The notes below the pieces were generated by a model. The model was given only the letters and a program-made list of their open reading frames with translations, made no database searches and was not told the origin of the DNA. Of a stretch of DNA of 64,000 nt, positions 37,034 through 48,293 are shown piece by piece (positions within the stretch are counted from its first letter, which is position 1; each line of letters starts with the position of its first letter). Origin of the DNA: Apostichopus japonicus (taxonomy: Eukaryota; Echinodermata; Holothuroidea; Aspidochirotida; Stichopodidae); contig NC_092571.1 of assembly GCF_037975245.1 (NCBI RefSeq), positions 10,921,917 through 10,985,916 of the forward strand. The letters are read 5' to 3'. The translations under genes and the position numbers were made by a program.

Positions 37034-37978
37034 AACAGTCCGAGATATTGAAAAAGAGGCTCAAAGGGGCTCATGATGGTGCAGAAATATTTAATGATAG
37101 GCCTCTACATATACTACACCAACTAGAAGCGGAGCTAGAGGTGGCCAGCGTTAGTCTTTACAGAGATGACGGCCTTGCCGTCATGCGAGGCTACTCTGGA
37201 AGACAGGCAGACCGCACCCGCAAAGAGCTGGTCAAGATTTTTCAGACGCATGGACTTAACATCACGGCCCAGACGAACCTAAAGTCGACCAACTTCCTTG
37301 AAACAACCCTGGACCTAGAATCTGGAACTCACAAACCATACAAGAAGCGCAACGATAGGCCGCTCTATACACGTCAAATCTTACCACCCACCCACCATCA
37401 CCAAACACATTCCTACGGCAATTGAAAAGAGGATTTGGGAACTCTCGTCGAACGAGGGAGTCTAAAGCATAGCAGCATCGCCCTACAACGCAGCGCTAAA
37501 GAAAAGCAGGTACGAACGTACCATCTCATACGACAACGAGGTCGACGGGGGCGCATCAACAACATCCAAGAAAAAACGAAAGAACCGCCTGAGGAAAATC
37601 ACGTGGTTCAACCCACCATATATAGTAGGAACGTGGAAACCAACGTGGGTTTCTCAAACTCATAGATAAGCACTTTCCACGTTGGAGCAAGCTGTGGAAA
37701 ATCTTCAACAGAAACATAATAAAAGTGAGCTGCAGTTGTATGAAAAACATGGATTCTATCATTAAGTCCCACAATGCCAGAAAAATGCGGGCAAACAACC
37801 CAACAGCAAATGCCACGAAAACTTGCAACTATAGAGATAAAAGAGCCTGCCCTCTGCTTGGAGAGTGCTTAGCCGATTCAATTTTATATAAAGCCATCGT
37901 CACATCCGGTCCCGATTCGTGGTCATACGTTGGGATCACCGGGACTATTTTAAATCTAGGTACCGCAACCACCATATA
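37034..37978 (+). mobile_element. Penelope-like element, reverse transcriptase C-terminus and GIY-YIG start
   Basis: The plus strand reads SLYRDDGLAVMRGYSG (polymerase active site with YRDDG), ELVKIFQTHGLNITAQTN, NFLETTLDLESGTHKPY, and then, frameshifted, RKITWFNPPY, DKHFPRWSKLWKIFNRN and CSCMKNMDSIIKSHN. It ends with CPLLGECLADSILYKAIV and YVGITG (start of GIY-YIG). The order agrees with what I know of a Penelope-like group in marine invertebrates. The 5' polymerase half is missing and a TA array follows. Confidence 0.75.
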
Positions 37979-38016
<38 letters not shown>

Positions 38017-38027
38017 ATATATATAGG

Positions 38028-38060
<33 letters not shown>
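37979..38060. repeat. (TA)n array split by TATAGGCCTATA
   Basis: Two TA arrays flank a short tgatatatataggcctata segment at about 38015-38033. Confidence 0.95.
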
Positions 38061-38062
<2 letters not shown>

Positions 38063-38205
38063 CTATTTACACTGCGGCCATTTTAATTTTCATATTCATA
38101 TTTTAAGGGTTTTGTAATTTTGTTGTCATTGTAAAGCACTCTTGAACATGCTTAAGCATGACAAGAGCGCTATATAAGTCTGGCAAATAAATAAAATCCT
38201 TTAAA
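38061..38205 (+). mobile_element. Probable LINE-type 3' tail with hairpin
   Basis: gtaaagcact...gagcgctatataagt followed by aataaataaaat is the form taken by many CR1/L2 3' tails. 38136-38170 folds into a hairpin: GCxCTCTTG pairs with CAAGAGxGC, and the loop side carries the 14-bp palindrome CATGCTTAAGCATG. The source element is not identified. Confidence 0.55.
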
Positions 38206-40232
38206 TTTAAACAAGTCTATCCAGTGGACCACAACGTAGCACAAAAGGCAATAATAAAGACATAATTAAATAGCGAAGAAGCGAAACAATATATTAAAAA
38301 TACGCAAAAGTAAAAGTAAGAGCACCCTACTTGGTAGTATTAAAATGCTCCTGTAACAAACAAAACAGACAGCAGTCATATGCCCCTTATGAACAACAAC
38401 AAACAAGTTACGATCAACTTTACCCACCTAAACGTTAGCCTAAAAAGGCAGCTTTTACCCCAGTGCTCAGACTAAGCTATCTCTTCATCCCCGACAAAAA
38501 CTGAAATAGCGCCGACGATTTTTAAAAGTATACTTATGCAGGCGCTACTAAACGAGCAGTTAATCCCATGGCCTTCATCCACCGCCCTGCAGAATCTGAT
38601 TGTGAGTTGATGACAAACCTAACTAACATGCACTGTAGCTAGTTCTTGCTCTACCCCTACACCAACCATCTGTACATTAAACACATCCTAGGTTTAATTA
38701 TATACCACTTTACTAATAACCAATAGGAAGACTCACCGTTCACGGCAGCTTCACTCGGTGGGCTTTTCGCTGTGTGCAGGCCGACAGTACACGAGGAAAC
38801 AGAACATTCTCGTCTTGCATTAACCTTGTAACATTCAAAAGGCACGGCAAATCAATAACAACGTTTACTCCGGAAATCATTATCTGAAACTCCCAACAAC
38901 ACACACTAAATGAACATTCGAGCATTCGAGACTTAAAGAGTCGACAGCCGACATAATCCCTATGTTACATCATATATCATATTCACAGAATAAGCCTGTC
39001 GGTGTACAATGATCTAGAGAGGAAAACCCACAGAACTATAATCTGCTACCATGTTTGGCCTTCTTATAACCCCAAGTTGCAATCCTGTGTTACAATTTGA
39101 TATGACAAACATTTTCTTAGTTTTCTGGTGGTATAACTATGTCTCATTCATTCTCATTCACACCGGTGGCCAGTTTGGATATTTCCCCCAAGAAGATGTT
39201 AACTTATATAGGTACTACAGTGTTTCAAATTGAATAGAGAAAATAAAATCTCAACAACTTCATATCAATCTTCGTTTTTTTAACTCCACATTTTTTCGAC
39301 TATTTGTTTGAATACTTTCCATATGAAAAGTGGACACTTCGATAATAAAGAGTCGATATTTGACTTGTTATAACATTTTTATAGTGTTCATATGAAAATT
39401 TGACTATAACTTTTCTAAATACCGTTTAAGATATTTGTTTGTATTGAAATATCAACTGCCGTGTATGTGAACAATTTGCCGTCTCTCATCACACTCGACA
39501 ATTTCATCTCAAAACGTCCGCTATATTCACACCTATTTAACTTTTCTGGCCCTTAAGGATCAGATTCGTAACAAATATGGTGGGGTTGGTAATACAAATG
39601 GGCAGGGGGGGGGGCGCGTTCTTCTTCGCCAGAATAACATGAAATGTGCGTCAGCAGTCCCCCGACAGACACGATACTTTAAGAAATCTTAATGTATGTA
39701 AATAAACGTGTTTAACCGGTACAATCTAAAAACATGTTTTTAAACATTTTAACGTTGCTTACCACTATTTCACAAAGAGGAGGGCACTGATTAGTAATAT
39801 GTTCACAATGAAAATTTGTCTGGAATATATGGCATATTTTGATAATGATAATAAAATGTGTCAAAGCGTAAAATATACCTTTCATGTTAAAATGTATCAA
39901 ACATCATCAATGGAGCTAAAAGAACTTGATTCAAACGGTGATAGCTTTACAGGTACAGAATATGATGAACTTCGTTACACAGAAGATCGATTTGAAGTCT
40001 TCGTTCAGCTTATTTCTGATGATCTTGGCGATATTGTTAGCTTCAGGGTTTGTTTCTGTTATCTCTGAGCAAAACAATTACAGGATAATAAGTAAATCAA
40101 TCTTGACAAGTTTTAAACTAACCTGTCACATGTAGGACTTTTAAGACAAAATCTTCCTCATGGTGCGTTTAAAAACATGTTCGCAAGGAACATGAACATT
40201 TTGAACTTTTCCTCTGTTTATGGCAAACACAG

Positions 40233-40235
<3 letters not shown>
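38206..40235 (+). other. Intron 2 of the MFS transporter gene, 3' part
   Basis: No recognisable gene or element. A G run lies at 39605-39613. Short frames at 38657-38925 and 39799-40068 have no motif or splice support. Confidence 0.5.
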
Positions 40236-40320
<85 letters not shown>

Positions 40321-40393
40321 GTTTATGTTTATGTATATATATATATATATATGTTTATGTTTATGTATATATATATATATATATCTTCTATAT
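40236..40393. repeat. Interrupted (TA)n array with TATGTTTATGTTTATG units
   Basis: TA repeats with two copies of a segment containing atgtttatgtttatg (about 40319 and 40351). It lies shortly upstream of exon 3; a frame reading through it into the exon is not the real N-terminus. Confidence 0.95.
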
Positions 40394-40532
40394 ATATCTT
40401 CTCTGGAATGTCCTTCGTCTTACCTTGGCGAACCGGCACATTTCAACTATTATAGTTATATTTTACTGAAATTACAATTGTTATTCTTTTCTTTTAAATC
40501 CGAGATTCTTTTATTTTATCGTTTATACACAG

Positions 40533-41348
40533 GAATTGGGCTTGGTATATCTGTTCTGCCTTCGGTGATGTTGCTGCTAAAGTTTTTTGGGCCGAACGAA
40601 TTTCCAATTGCTATGTCAGTATTCGTAATGTTTGAAAACGTAGGAATCTCAATTCTACCAGCAGTGTTGCAAATCTTACGAAACCAATACGGTCTACAAA
40701 ACTCTCTGATTGTTTTTGGGGCTGTTGTGTGGAACACAGTGGTCATGGGAGTAGCTGCTAAAGAGCCGCACATTGCTACTAACTACGTTACCGATGAAGC
40801 CGTCTCAGATGCAGAGGGAGAGGATACTCCGTCTTCAAAGAAAAATCAAGAAGCAGAGAACATGTTTCAGAAAGTGAGATTAGAGATGTCTTCCTTTCTC
40901 AAACATAAACATGCCCTAATAATAATTGTGATTGAGAGTGTTAGTCTTTATCTATTTGTTTCCTGGGCTCTTTTTCTTGTCCCAGTTGGTAAAACGTTTG
41001 GCTTTTCCGATTTTGAAGCTGTCAGCCTCTCTTCGTTTGGTGGTATCGGTGGGTTGATTGGCAGAGTAGTGGCGACATTAATGTTTTACTTCCAAAAAAT
41101 GAATGCTGTTACATCGAGTTTCGTCCCTCTCCTCGCTACTGGAGTGACTCTCCTTTTGACCGTGATGTTTCGCAGTTATTACCTCGTCTCGGGTGTTGTC
41201 TTTATATGTGGTATGAGTCAAGCGGTGGTTTCCTCCGGTATGTACGGATTGATAAGCACTATGGTTTGTCCTCGACATTATAAAGCCGCTCTGGCTGCGG
41301 AATGTTTCCTTGGTGGTTTTGCCATGCAACTATCTGGTCTGATTTCAG
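40533..41348 (+). CDS. MFS monocarboxylate-transporter-like protein, exon 3
   Basis: 816 nt between acceptor gtttatacacag and donor TTTCAG|gtatgt. It encodes the main body: TM4-TM6 (GIGLGISVLPSVMLLLKFF, then AMSVFVMFENVGISILPAV and LIVFGAVVWNTVVMGVAA), a charged central loop (EAVSDAEGEDTPSSKKNQEAE), and TM7-TM11 from HALIIIVIESVSLYLFVSW to YKAALAAECFLGGFAMQLSG. FFGPNEFPIAMSVFVMFENVG occupies the place of the SLC16 TM5 signature but lacks its basic residues. The long acidic loop between TM6 and TM7 is a usual feature of the family. Confidence 0.88.
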
Positions 41349-42111
41349 GTATGTAACAAAGTAAAAAAATATGAGATCAATAGAGCTTCACATCAATATT
41401 TAACCATATGTATATATTCATTAGATTTTTGTTTGTCTATTTGAAATATTCTCGGCGTAAAGATTGAAATTGCAATCTTTAAATTCGAATTATTTTGATG
41501 AATATGATCATGCAGTTCATCTAGTGGTAACACTCCTGTACCAATGAATCCTATTCAAGAAATGTATATCGTGTTACTTGTAAAAAAAATTGCTAATGAA
41601 GGAACTTAGTTCGTTTGTGATTAAACTTACTGTATGTTAGAGTTGATGGGTTACTGTAGTTAAATGACTCTTTTGAAATGAACTGTGTAGTTGGTTGTCA
41701 ATTATGGAGGGATAGATTATGGGAAATGGTTTATTCGGCCACATCATAGTGAGGAATATTTCATATCTCTGTGCTTTTCGGTGCAGTAGTCATGAAAGCC
41801 TCCTTGAAACAGCTGTTTCATCTAATTATATTTCCTTTGGAGCTATGTCAGATACATCCCTTTAGCTCATGCACGATGTTTGAAGTATGACTTTAATGGT
41901 TGCATGCGTGACCAATTAACTGACAACTGTCTCAATTTGCTGGTAAACTTGTTTTACTGTCGTTTACAAGGTTTTTTTATTGTTTAAGTTTGATAAGTAT
42001 ACCTTGGAAAGCTTGTTTCCTGTAAGCTGTTTGGCGCTCCAATTATCAGCATTGCATTTATTTATTTTATCCAAAGGCTAAACTCAGTCTTATACCTTTT
42101 CCTCTTCATAG

Positions 42112-42254
42112 GATATATTCGAGACCTCACGGGATCAGGAATATACGTCTTCGTAGTGAATGGTGCCATTAGTGTGTCGTTAACTCCTGTTGCAATATTA
42201 TGGGCATTCAACAGCAACCCTAACTTGAACTGTGAAATACCTAACCGACAGTGA
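42112..42254 (+). CDS. MFS monocarboxylate-transporter-like protein, exon 4 (C-terminus)
   Basis: Acceptor cctcttcatag; G|GA restores Gly and the frame continues YIRDLTGSGIYVFVVNGAIS and SLTPVAILWAF (TM12), ending with CEIPNRQ and TGA at 42252-42254. GxIRDxTGSY-like wording between TM11 and TM12 is a well-known feature of SLC16 proteins (GxLYDxTGxY), which supports this exon as the true end. The cytoplasmic tail is very short (about 15 residues). Confidence 0.85.
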
Positions 42255-42741
42255 TAACTGCCATGATCATTTCCATCTCACCAAAGCAAAGCTAAATATC
42301 AAAAGATCACTGGTCATCACTCTCCGTATGTCCTTCCGCAACTTAAGCATGCATGTTACAAGACATTCTTACCGTTACCATGGAGATATGACACGGTTAT
42401 TACTCCGATATATTATCGATATTAAGTGAATGTGCGTTTCGTCAAATGAATAATAGAGAACTATTGCACCAGTGACGTGCACATGATTTAGGTATAGGGG
42501 CATGAACATTTATGTTAAGTGCAGCGGTTTGTTAAGGATTTAATAAATGAAGTGGTTAGGCCTTGGTGTCGTTGAAGTTAGCAAGTAAGGTTGAAAGGGG
42601 CGGATAAATTGTCTAAGTCTTCCCTACTGAATGTAAAATACCCCTCCCCGACCGATACTAATCACGATAGCCTAAAGACGCCAAAGCAATAAAAGAAGTG
42701 CACCAACTTTTCGGCAGATATTATGCTGCAAAAAAGGCTTC

Positions 42742-42747
42742 AATAAA
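42742..42747 (+). promoter_or_regulatory. Candidate poly(A) signal of the MFS transporter gene
   Basis: AATAAA about 490 bases after the stop codon, followed by T-rich sequence. Another AATAAA occurs at about 42688. Confidence 0.5.
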
Positions 42748-42759
42748 ATTTCTATTTCT

Positions 42760-45700
42760 ATATTGGCTTTATTAAAATATTTCCCAATGATTCAGTCAAA
42801 ATCTTCATTGAGTATTCGCACTGGGCCGCTAAAATACTCATCCTCGTACTCGATTGAAAGGATTTGGTAATCGATCAAGGCGAGTATTTTATGTAAAAAA
42901 GAAAAACAATTGACTTTAAATCCGGGTGCTTTATTGTTTTTCGATCCTATTCGCATTCCACTGTACTCTATAATAGTCATGTTTTCTACTTCAGCGGTAT
43001 ATATCAGTACCATGTACATATAGGCAGTTCGAAGATGAAGAAGGTATGCATGCATGCATGTGAATAGATATCATAAATAACAACTCGCAGCCTTATTTCA
43101 TTACCACTGTTAGTCGGTGTGCACACCAGAAAGTTGTTTGCAACTGTCACATCGTCATTTCGATATTTGACACATTTTATTTGCTTTCTATGATCATCAG
43201 GTAGCAGTTGTAAGCATCAGGTTCTAGTAAATGTAATAAATCAAAAGTATTTGGATGGACAAGTACCCATGATCGGTTCTCGGAATGCCACTGTGAAGAG
43301 CTGTATACTTATAGACAGTGGTACTCGGAACTCGGATCCTAGAAAGCAGTACTCGGACTATGGCTCTTGATACTCAGAACCTCAAGTACTCAGGAGATCT
43401 TGGTACTCAAATAAAAATACTTGACTGCAACACTGTTAATAAATTCGTCTAAACTAACTACATTTCATCGTGTCCTTCCAATCTGATTGTTGGACTCGCC
43501 AGGTGCAGATTTTCTAAGACATAAGAGGTAAATTTCTGTACCCATTTTAACTACCAAATTGTGCCAGAACGGTACCTATATCTTGTATTGGCCTATTCTA
43601 TGCAATAGTATGTTGTGGTGACTTTATTATTCCTACTGTCATACGAAGTCACTTTTTGAGAATGGTGAATCTTTCTTAATTCTGTGTTAAATAACCTTTG
43701 AACAAGAGCTATTGCTTTAATTTTTCCCTACAGGATATAGTTAAGTATTTCTTTGCCAAGATTGACTGAAGGAAAGATCTAATTTAGTATGTTGTAATTA
43801 AATATTGACATACTGATGTGGTAATTTGGCAGTGTGACAGTTTACATTAAGTGAGCGTCGGCCTGAAAAGTTAACTGTCTGGAAATAGTCCAAATTTACC
43901 TACTGAAGTGACTTTTATGAGTCATAATCATGTTTATGTTTGGTTGTTGAAGAGTATTAAATCAATTACTGATGGTCTAAAATCTGGAGGATTGAAGCAT
44001 TATAGACAGGAAACGAAAATGTTTAGTGGTTATGCTGCCTATGCATATTCATGGTGTGGTAAGCCATACATGTTAATTTACATGAACGTGCACTTGTGCA
44101 CACCAAAATAAAGAGGAATATCTACTGACTAATGCAGCAACATTTAAAGAAAGGTATCAGAAATCAGCTACCATGCTGACAAAGCATCAACCGTTTAATT
44201 CACGCGTAAAAAATTTAATGTATAGAATTGTTATATTAATTCCTATGTGAAATATACTGTAGATACATATTATGTGACTAAAAGGAAATTTTCTGTTACC
44301 AATTTTGAGTATGCAAATCCCTTTAAGATTGTTATTCTAAACTGAGAGCTCTACACGACATTGTTTATAATGCACTGGGAAATACTTTGACTATCTTAAA
44401 GTCATCTGGTATAAATATGGTACAGGCCTGAAGTTCTCGTCACTTCTTCTCTTCAACCTCTTTACAGAATACAGTTTTCGTATGCTGCTCATGGGAAGCC
44501 TAAATTGGTCTCAAATTAACCATATGATCATGCTCTTCAACATAAAAGCCACAAAATACCAGATCCTGATTGATAACGTGTTAAAAAAGTTGTTCTCCTG
44601 CTGCTCTTTAAAACTTTTCCTGAACACACGAGAGAATAATCGAGCGGCTTGATATAGAATATCATAGGAGTATGCTACCCTATCACGAGTTTAGATAGAA
44701 TAACAATAACGCAGAGAGCTCGCTCCTATAGGATTCAAACGACGTGTAGCAGTCTAATGTGAAACTACGGTTACCGTTCATAAATATATGTGTTTTATAT
44801 ACGCTAACAGTTTCATTGTTAGCCCATATATGAGTGCCCCAAATGTCAAATCCCAAACTCAGATCTCCCCCCTACCCCCCCCCCCCCCCCAGTAGGTCAT
44901 TTTTGGCATGTAAGACAAGTAATGATAACAAAAACCTCACAATTATTATACACCTTAATTCCTCATATGGCTTCCATATTTATAGGCAACGTCCACCATC
45001 ATAATGCTCTACCGTGCTTGCGTATCTTCAATAACCTATGTAATATAATGTTTAATCAGAGCTTATCAAGTAACGTAAATTCCTAGTTTTTCCATAGAAA
45101 GAGATTTTACCATATTGTTGTTTTCTAATTTCTTAGTGTAAATTCTTAAACATGAGAGCTCAAACTTAAGAATGTTTTTAAGAATGCAACTTACAAGGCC
45201 TGGGAAGTGTCGTTTCCGGTATTCTGAGAGGCATTTTTTGGCGAAACAATTCTTGCTGTTATACTCGTCAAGTGATGGTGGCGCTCCGCTTAGATAGTGT
45301 CATGATGCTTTCTATATAATATCTCTCGATGCTCCTCAACTGCTTTCTAGATATTCTACCTAGGTTACGACCCTGAAGTATCTTTAGTTTTTATGATTCC
45401 GATAAAGTGAATATGCCCAGTCTATCTTAATTTAAGTCAAACATTTGTCAGATTTGACTTATGTGAAAATATATTTATGACCGACATATCAATTCAGGGA
45501 CTGAACAGAAGCAAACTTGAAGATTTCTAGATTTGAGTCCGCCCAGCCGGGCCTTCGCCCGAGCCCCCCTTCTCCCCTTCAGGGGCTCTAAGGCGAGCTC
45601 CTGGACCCATCGCGATAAATGCTTTGCGCCAAGAAACTTGCGAACTCCTTCAGCTTATCGCTCAGTCGTTAATGTCCCCCACATTTCAATTCTGATGGAC

Positions 45701-47040
45701 GCCCCGGATTATGTTCTTTAGTTTCATTTTATTTATATAGGTTTACTATTTTCGAGGGAGAAACATGGGGAAAAAACACTCTAATTGATAACAGAATACA
45801 AAATGACGGAACGGTATTACTATCCGGATAACAATTAAAAGTTGACCTTTTATTTGCAATGAGTCCGTAATGACATTCCTGACCTGCGTAGAGTACTTTA
45901 TGCTTACAAGTTGAATATTAAGATATCTCCGGTCTCCCTTGCTATATTGTAATTAAGGGTTATTATTAATTAACTAATGTAAGTAATAATTTACCCGGTG
46001 TTTGCCATCAACTATCTCCAATTATTTGCTGACATCAACGTATTAGAAGGAACTAAGTCACATTTGGACTCAAAAAAAAAATACACACATACACATCTAC
46101 ACATCTACACACAAACTGTTGGATTAGGCTAAAAACTATACATGATGGAAAATATCAATACATGATCTCACAAGAATTTACAAGATACGTCCAAATGTGA
46201 CCCATTTCCTTAGTTTAACAAGTAATTGACAATACATTTATTTACATGCCACTTTCTATAATGCTATTCAAATTGCTTGTTACATTTAATACTGAACCGA
46301 TACAGTGATCAGCTTGCGCTACATTCCCACGAGTTCGGGCATTCACTATCGATCACAGTGTTTCATTTAACTAAGGGAGGTTAACTTGCAAACTGGAAAG
46401 TGAAATCTTCGAAAGTATGATCAATACCTGTTTTAAAGCAATCAAGTTATTCTAATGAACTAAAACAAAATGGTTGATCATGAATCAAATTTAACGAGAT
46501 CTTATATTACCCTAGGCTACTCCTTTAGAGTGATCAGACATATATGGAATATCGCAAGACATTCCCATAATATACTCTCCTTGCACATCTATTTGTTTTT
46601 GTTGTTGTTGTTTTGGGTGGGGATAAATTTCAGAAAACTGTAATCTATTGATCAACGTAGATTCTCCTATCATAGATGTCCTTCTCGTCGACGTATATTC
46701 TTTTGTCGTATGTGTTAACAACTTTGATGTGTTCTTTCGACTCCTTTTGGCCTTTCTGTTTTCAAATTTACACCAATCTAATTGTAATAAAGCGGCTGAT
46801 TGAATGTATTCTGTATTTTCCTATTTCAAACATCATCGGACTAAATCAAATGAAATTCAATGAACTTTGCACTTATTGTCAAGTATGTCAATCGAAACCT
46901 CAACCATCCAACAGAAACTCTGAAAATGACAAATACAATACAAAATTATAGGTATATTATTCTATCTGACATCAACATTTGTTACTTACACGTTTCCTAA
47001 TATTCACGATCTTATACCTTTCACTTTGGTGTTATAAAAT
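42760..47040. other. 4.3-kb region without recognised genes
   Basis: Holds a degenerate short repeat of tactcgga/tactcag words (43318-43412), a C run (44875-44890) and a more GC-rich patch (45535-45640) that gives a short Pro/Arg-rich frame of no recognised family. No splice-framed exon or element was found. Confidence 0.5.
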
Positions 47041-47060
47041 ATGTTTGCCCTCAAAAAGTT

Positions 47061-48293
47061 CTACGACTGAGTCTCGTACACTGAATTGTGTACGAGTACA
47101 GAATCATTTTCTGAGAGTTGCATCTCAATCTTCTCATTCACGTAAATTCTTCCACCAATTCCATCAATGTCTTCCTTTTCTATTCTTTCTGCGTCACATG
47201 TGAGCCTTTTGCTGTGCAAAGTTACATAAATGACTCCAAATATAACCACTAAAGTGAGTATAAATGGTATAATAATGATTATTATTTTGCGATATTCTGT
47301 TTCAATGGTTTGGTGAATGGTGACTATCTTAGTTATATTCTTTGATCCTGCGATTACTCTGCATTTGATCGAATATTGATCTGCCACTTTTGTTTCATTT
47401 TTAAAGCTAATGGTAAGTTGCATCGATTCATACCCGTTAATTGAGTGAGACACGTTGGCATTGGAAATGATATTTCGGCTTCCAGATAAATCCCATACGA
47501 TTGATGCTTGGATTCGAGGAAATATAAGGCATGTTAGAGTTATTTTTCCTCCTTCAATAACATTTACAGTCTGAGGCTCTACCGTTACTTGTAAATCTTC
47601 GTATACAGTAATATTTGGAGTTGAGATGCAGTAGTCCTTGTCACTGCTATTTCTATTACACACTAATCTGCTGTTGTTATACAGTGTAGATACATTGTGT
47701 ATACGTGTCAACGCTACGTTCTCGTTAGTATCTTTACATTTGGGCTGCACGGTGATATTTTCATTTTCATTTGCAATGTATAGGTCAATAGCAATGTCTT
47801 TAGGACAGTATAAATCAAAGTTCTCTCCTGCAAAAAAGATGCCGTCAAATCCATTTATTAGAACACATTCTTTCATCTGAGGGTTCACCACTTGCAGACG
47901 TGCTTGTGTTTCATCGTTCCAAAGCACCAATTTAATAAGACTATACCAAGGGAAATGCCAAGTACATGTATATACAGCTGAATCCGATGTATTAAGATCT
48001 AGAATCAATAACTTATACTCTTCCTTGGAGGATAAAACTTGATAGCGTTCGTCGCTTGCTCGTAGGTTACCACCTTGTAGTAACAACTGAGTGTGTGGAT
48101 CTTGCCCTTTCAGTATCTTAACATTCTTAGCTCCATCATAAGGGTTGCATGTCAGAACAACGGCATCCCCGGTGTACGCAAAGAATCTTCGTTCCATATC
48201 AGAATGACTGGTATTGAAACACAGGGTTCCTTCTCCATAGACAGGCAGAGTCGAAAAGCTCAGTAATAAAATGACTGAGAGAAAACGTTCCAT
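47061..48293 (-). CDS. Immunoglobulin-superfamily membrane receptor, copy A (intact, single coding exon)
   Basis: Start chosen at ATG 48293 (a GTG four codons upstream is only frame extension); 410 residues. Residues 1-20 are a signal peptide (LSVILLLSFSTLPVYG). Ig domain 1 has C49 and C110 within DSAVYTC, a V-set pattern. A middle region (about 140-228) contains C143, C163, C186, C212 and C222. Ig domain 3 has C255 (ITLTCL) and C311 (YSIKCRV). There are many N-x-S/T sites. A transmembrane helix lies at about 337-359 (IIIIIIPFILTLVVIFGVIYV), followed by a ~50-residue tail with IYVNE (a Grb2-type YxN) and VYETQ; no canonical ITIM. Family knowledge suggests cell-surface recognition or adhesion; the ligand is unknown. 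Related pseudogenes lie at 55278-56418 and 60689-61250. A multi-domain Ig gene without coding introns is unusual. Confidence 0.85.
   Translation of the reverse strand: MERFLSVILLLSFSTLPVYGEGTLCFNTSHSDMERRFFAYTGDAVVLTCNPYDGAKNVKILKGQDPHTQLLLQGGNLRASDERYQVLSSKEEYKLLILDLNTSDSAVYTCTWHFPWYSLIKLVLWNDETQARLQVVNPQMKECVLINGFDGIFFAGENFDLYCPKDIAIDLYIANENENITVQPKCKDTNENVALTRIHNVSTLYNNSRLVCNRNSSDKDYCISTPNITVYEDLQVTVEPQTVNVIEGGKITLTCLIFPRIQASIVWDLSGSRNIISNANVSHSINGYESMQLTISFKNETKVADQYSIKCRVIAGSKNITKIVTIHQTIETEYRKIIIIIIPFILTLVVIFGVIYVTLHSKRLTCDAERIEKEDIDGIGGRIYVNEKIEMQLSENDSVLVHNSVYETQS

Noticed and set aside
40220-40532. N-terminal extension of transporter exon 3 through a TA array
   Set aside because: The acceptor at 40532/40533 matches in phase with exon 2, so this is intron.
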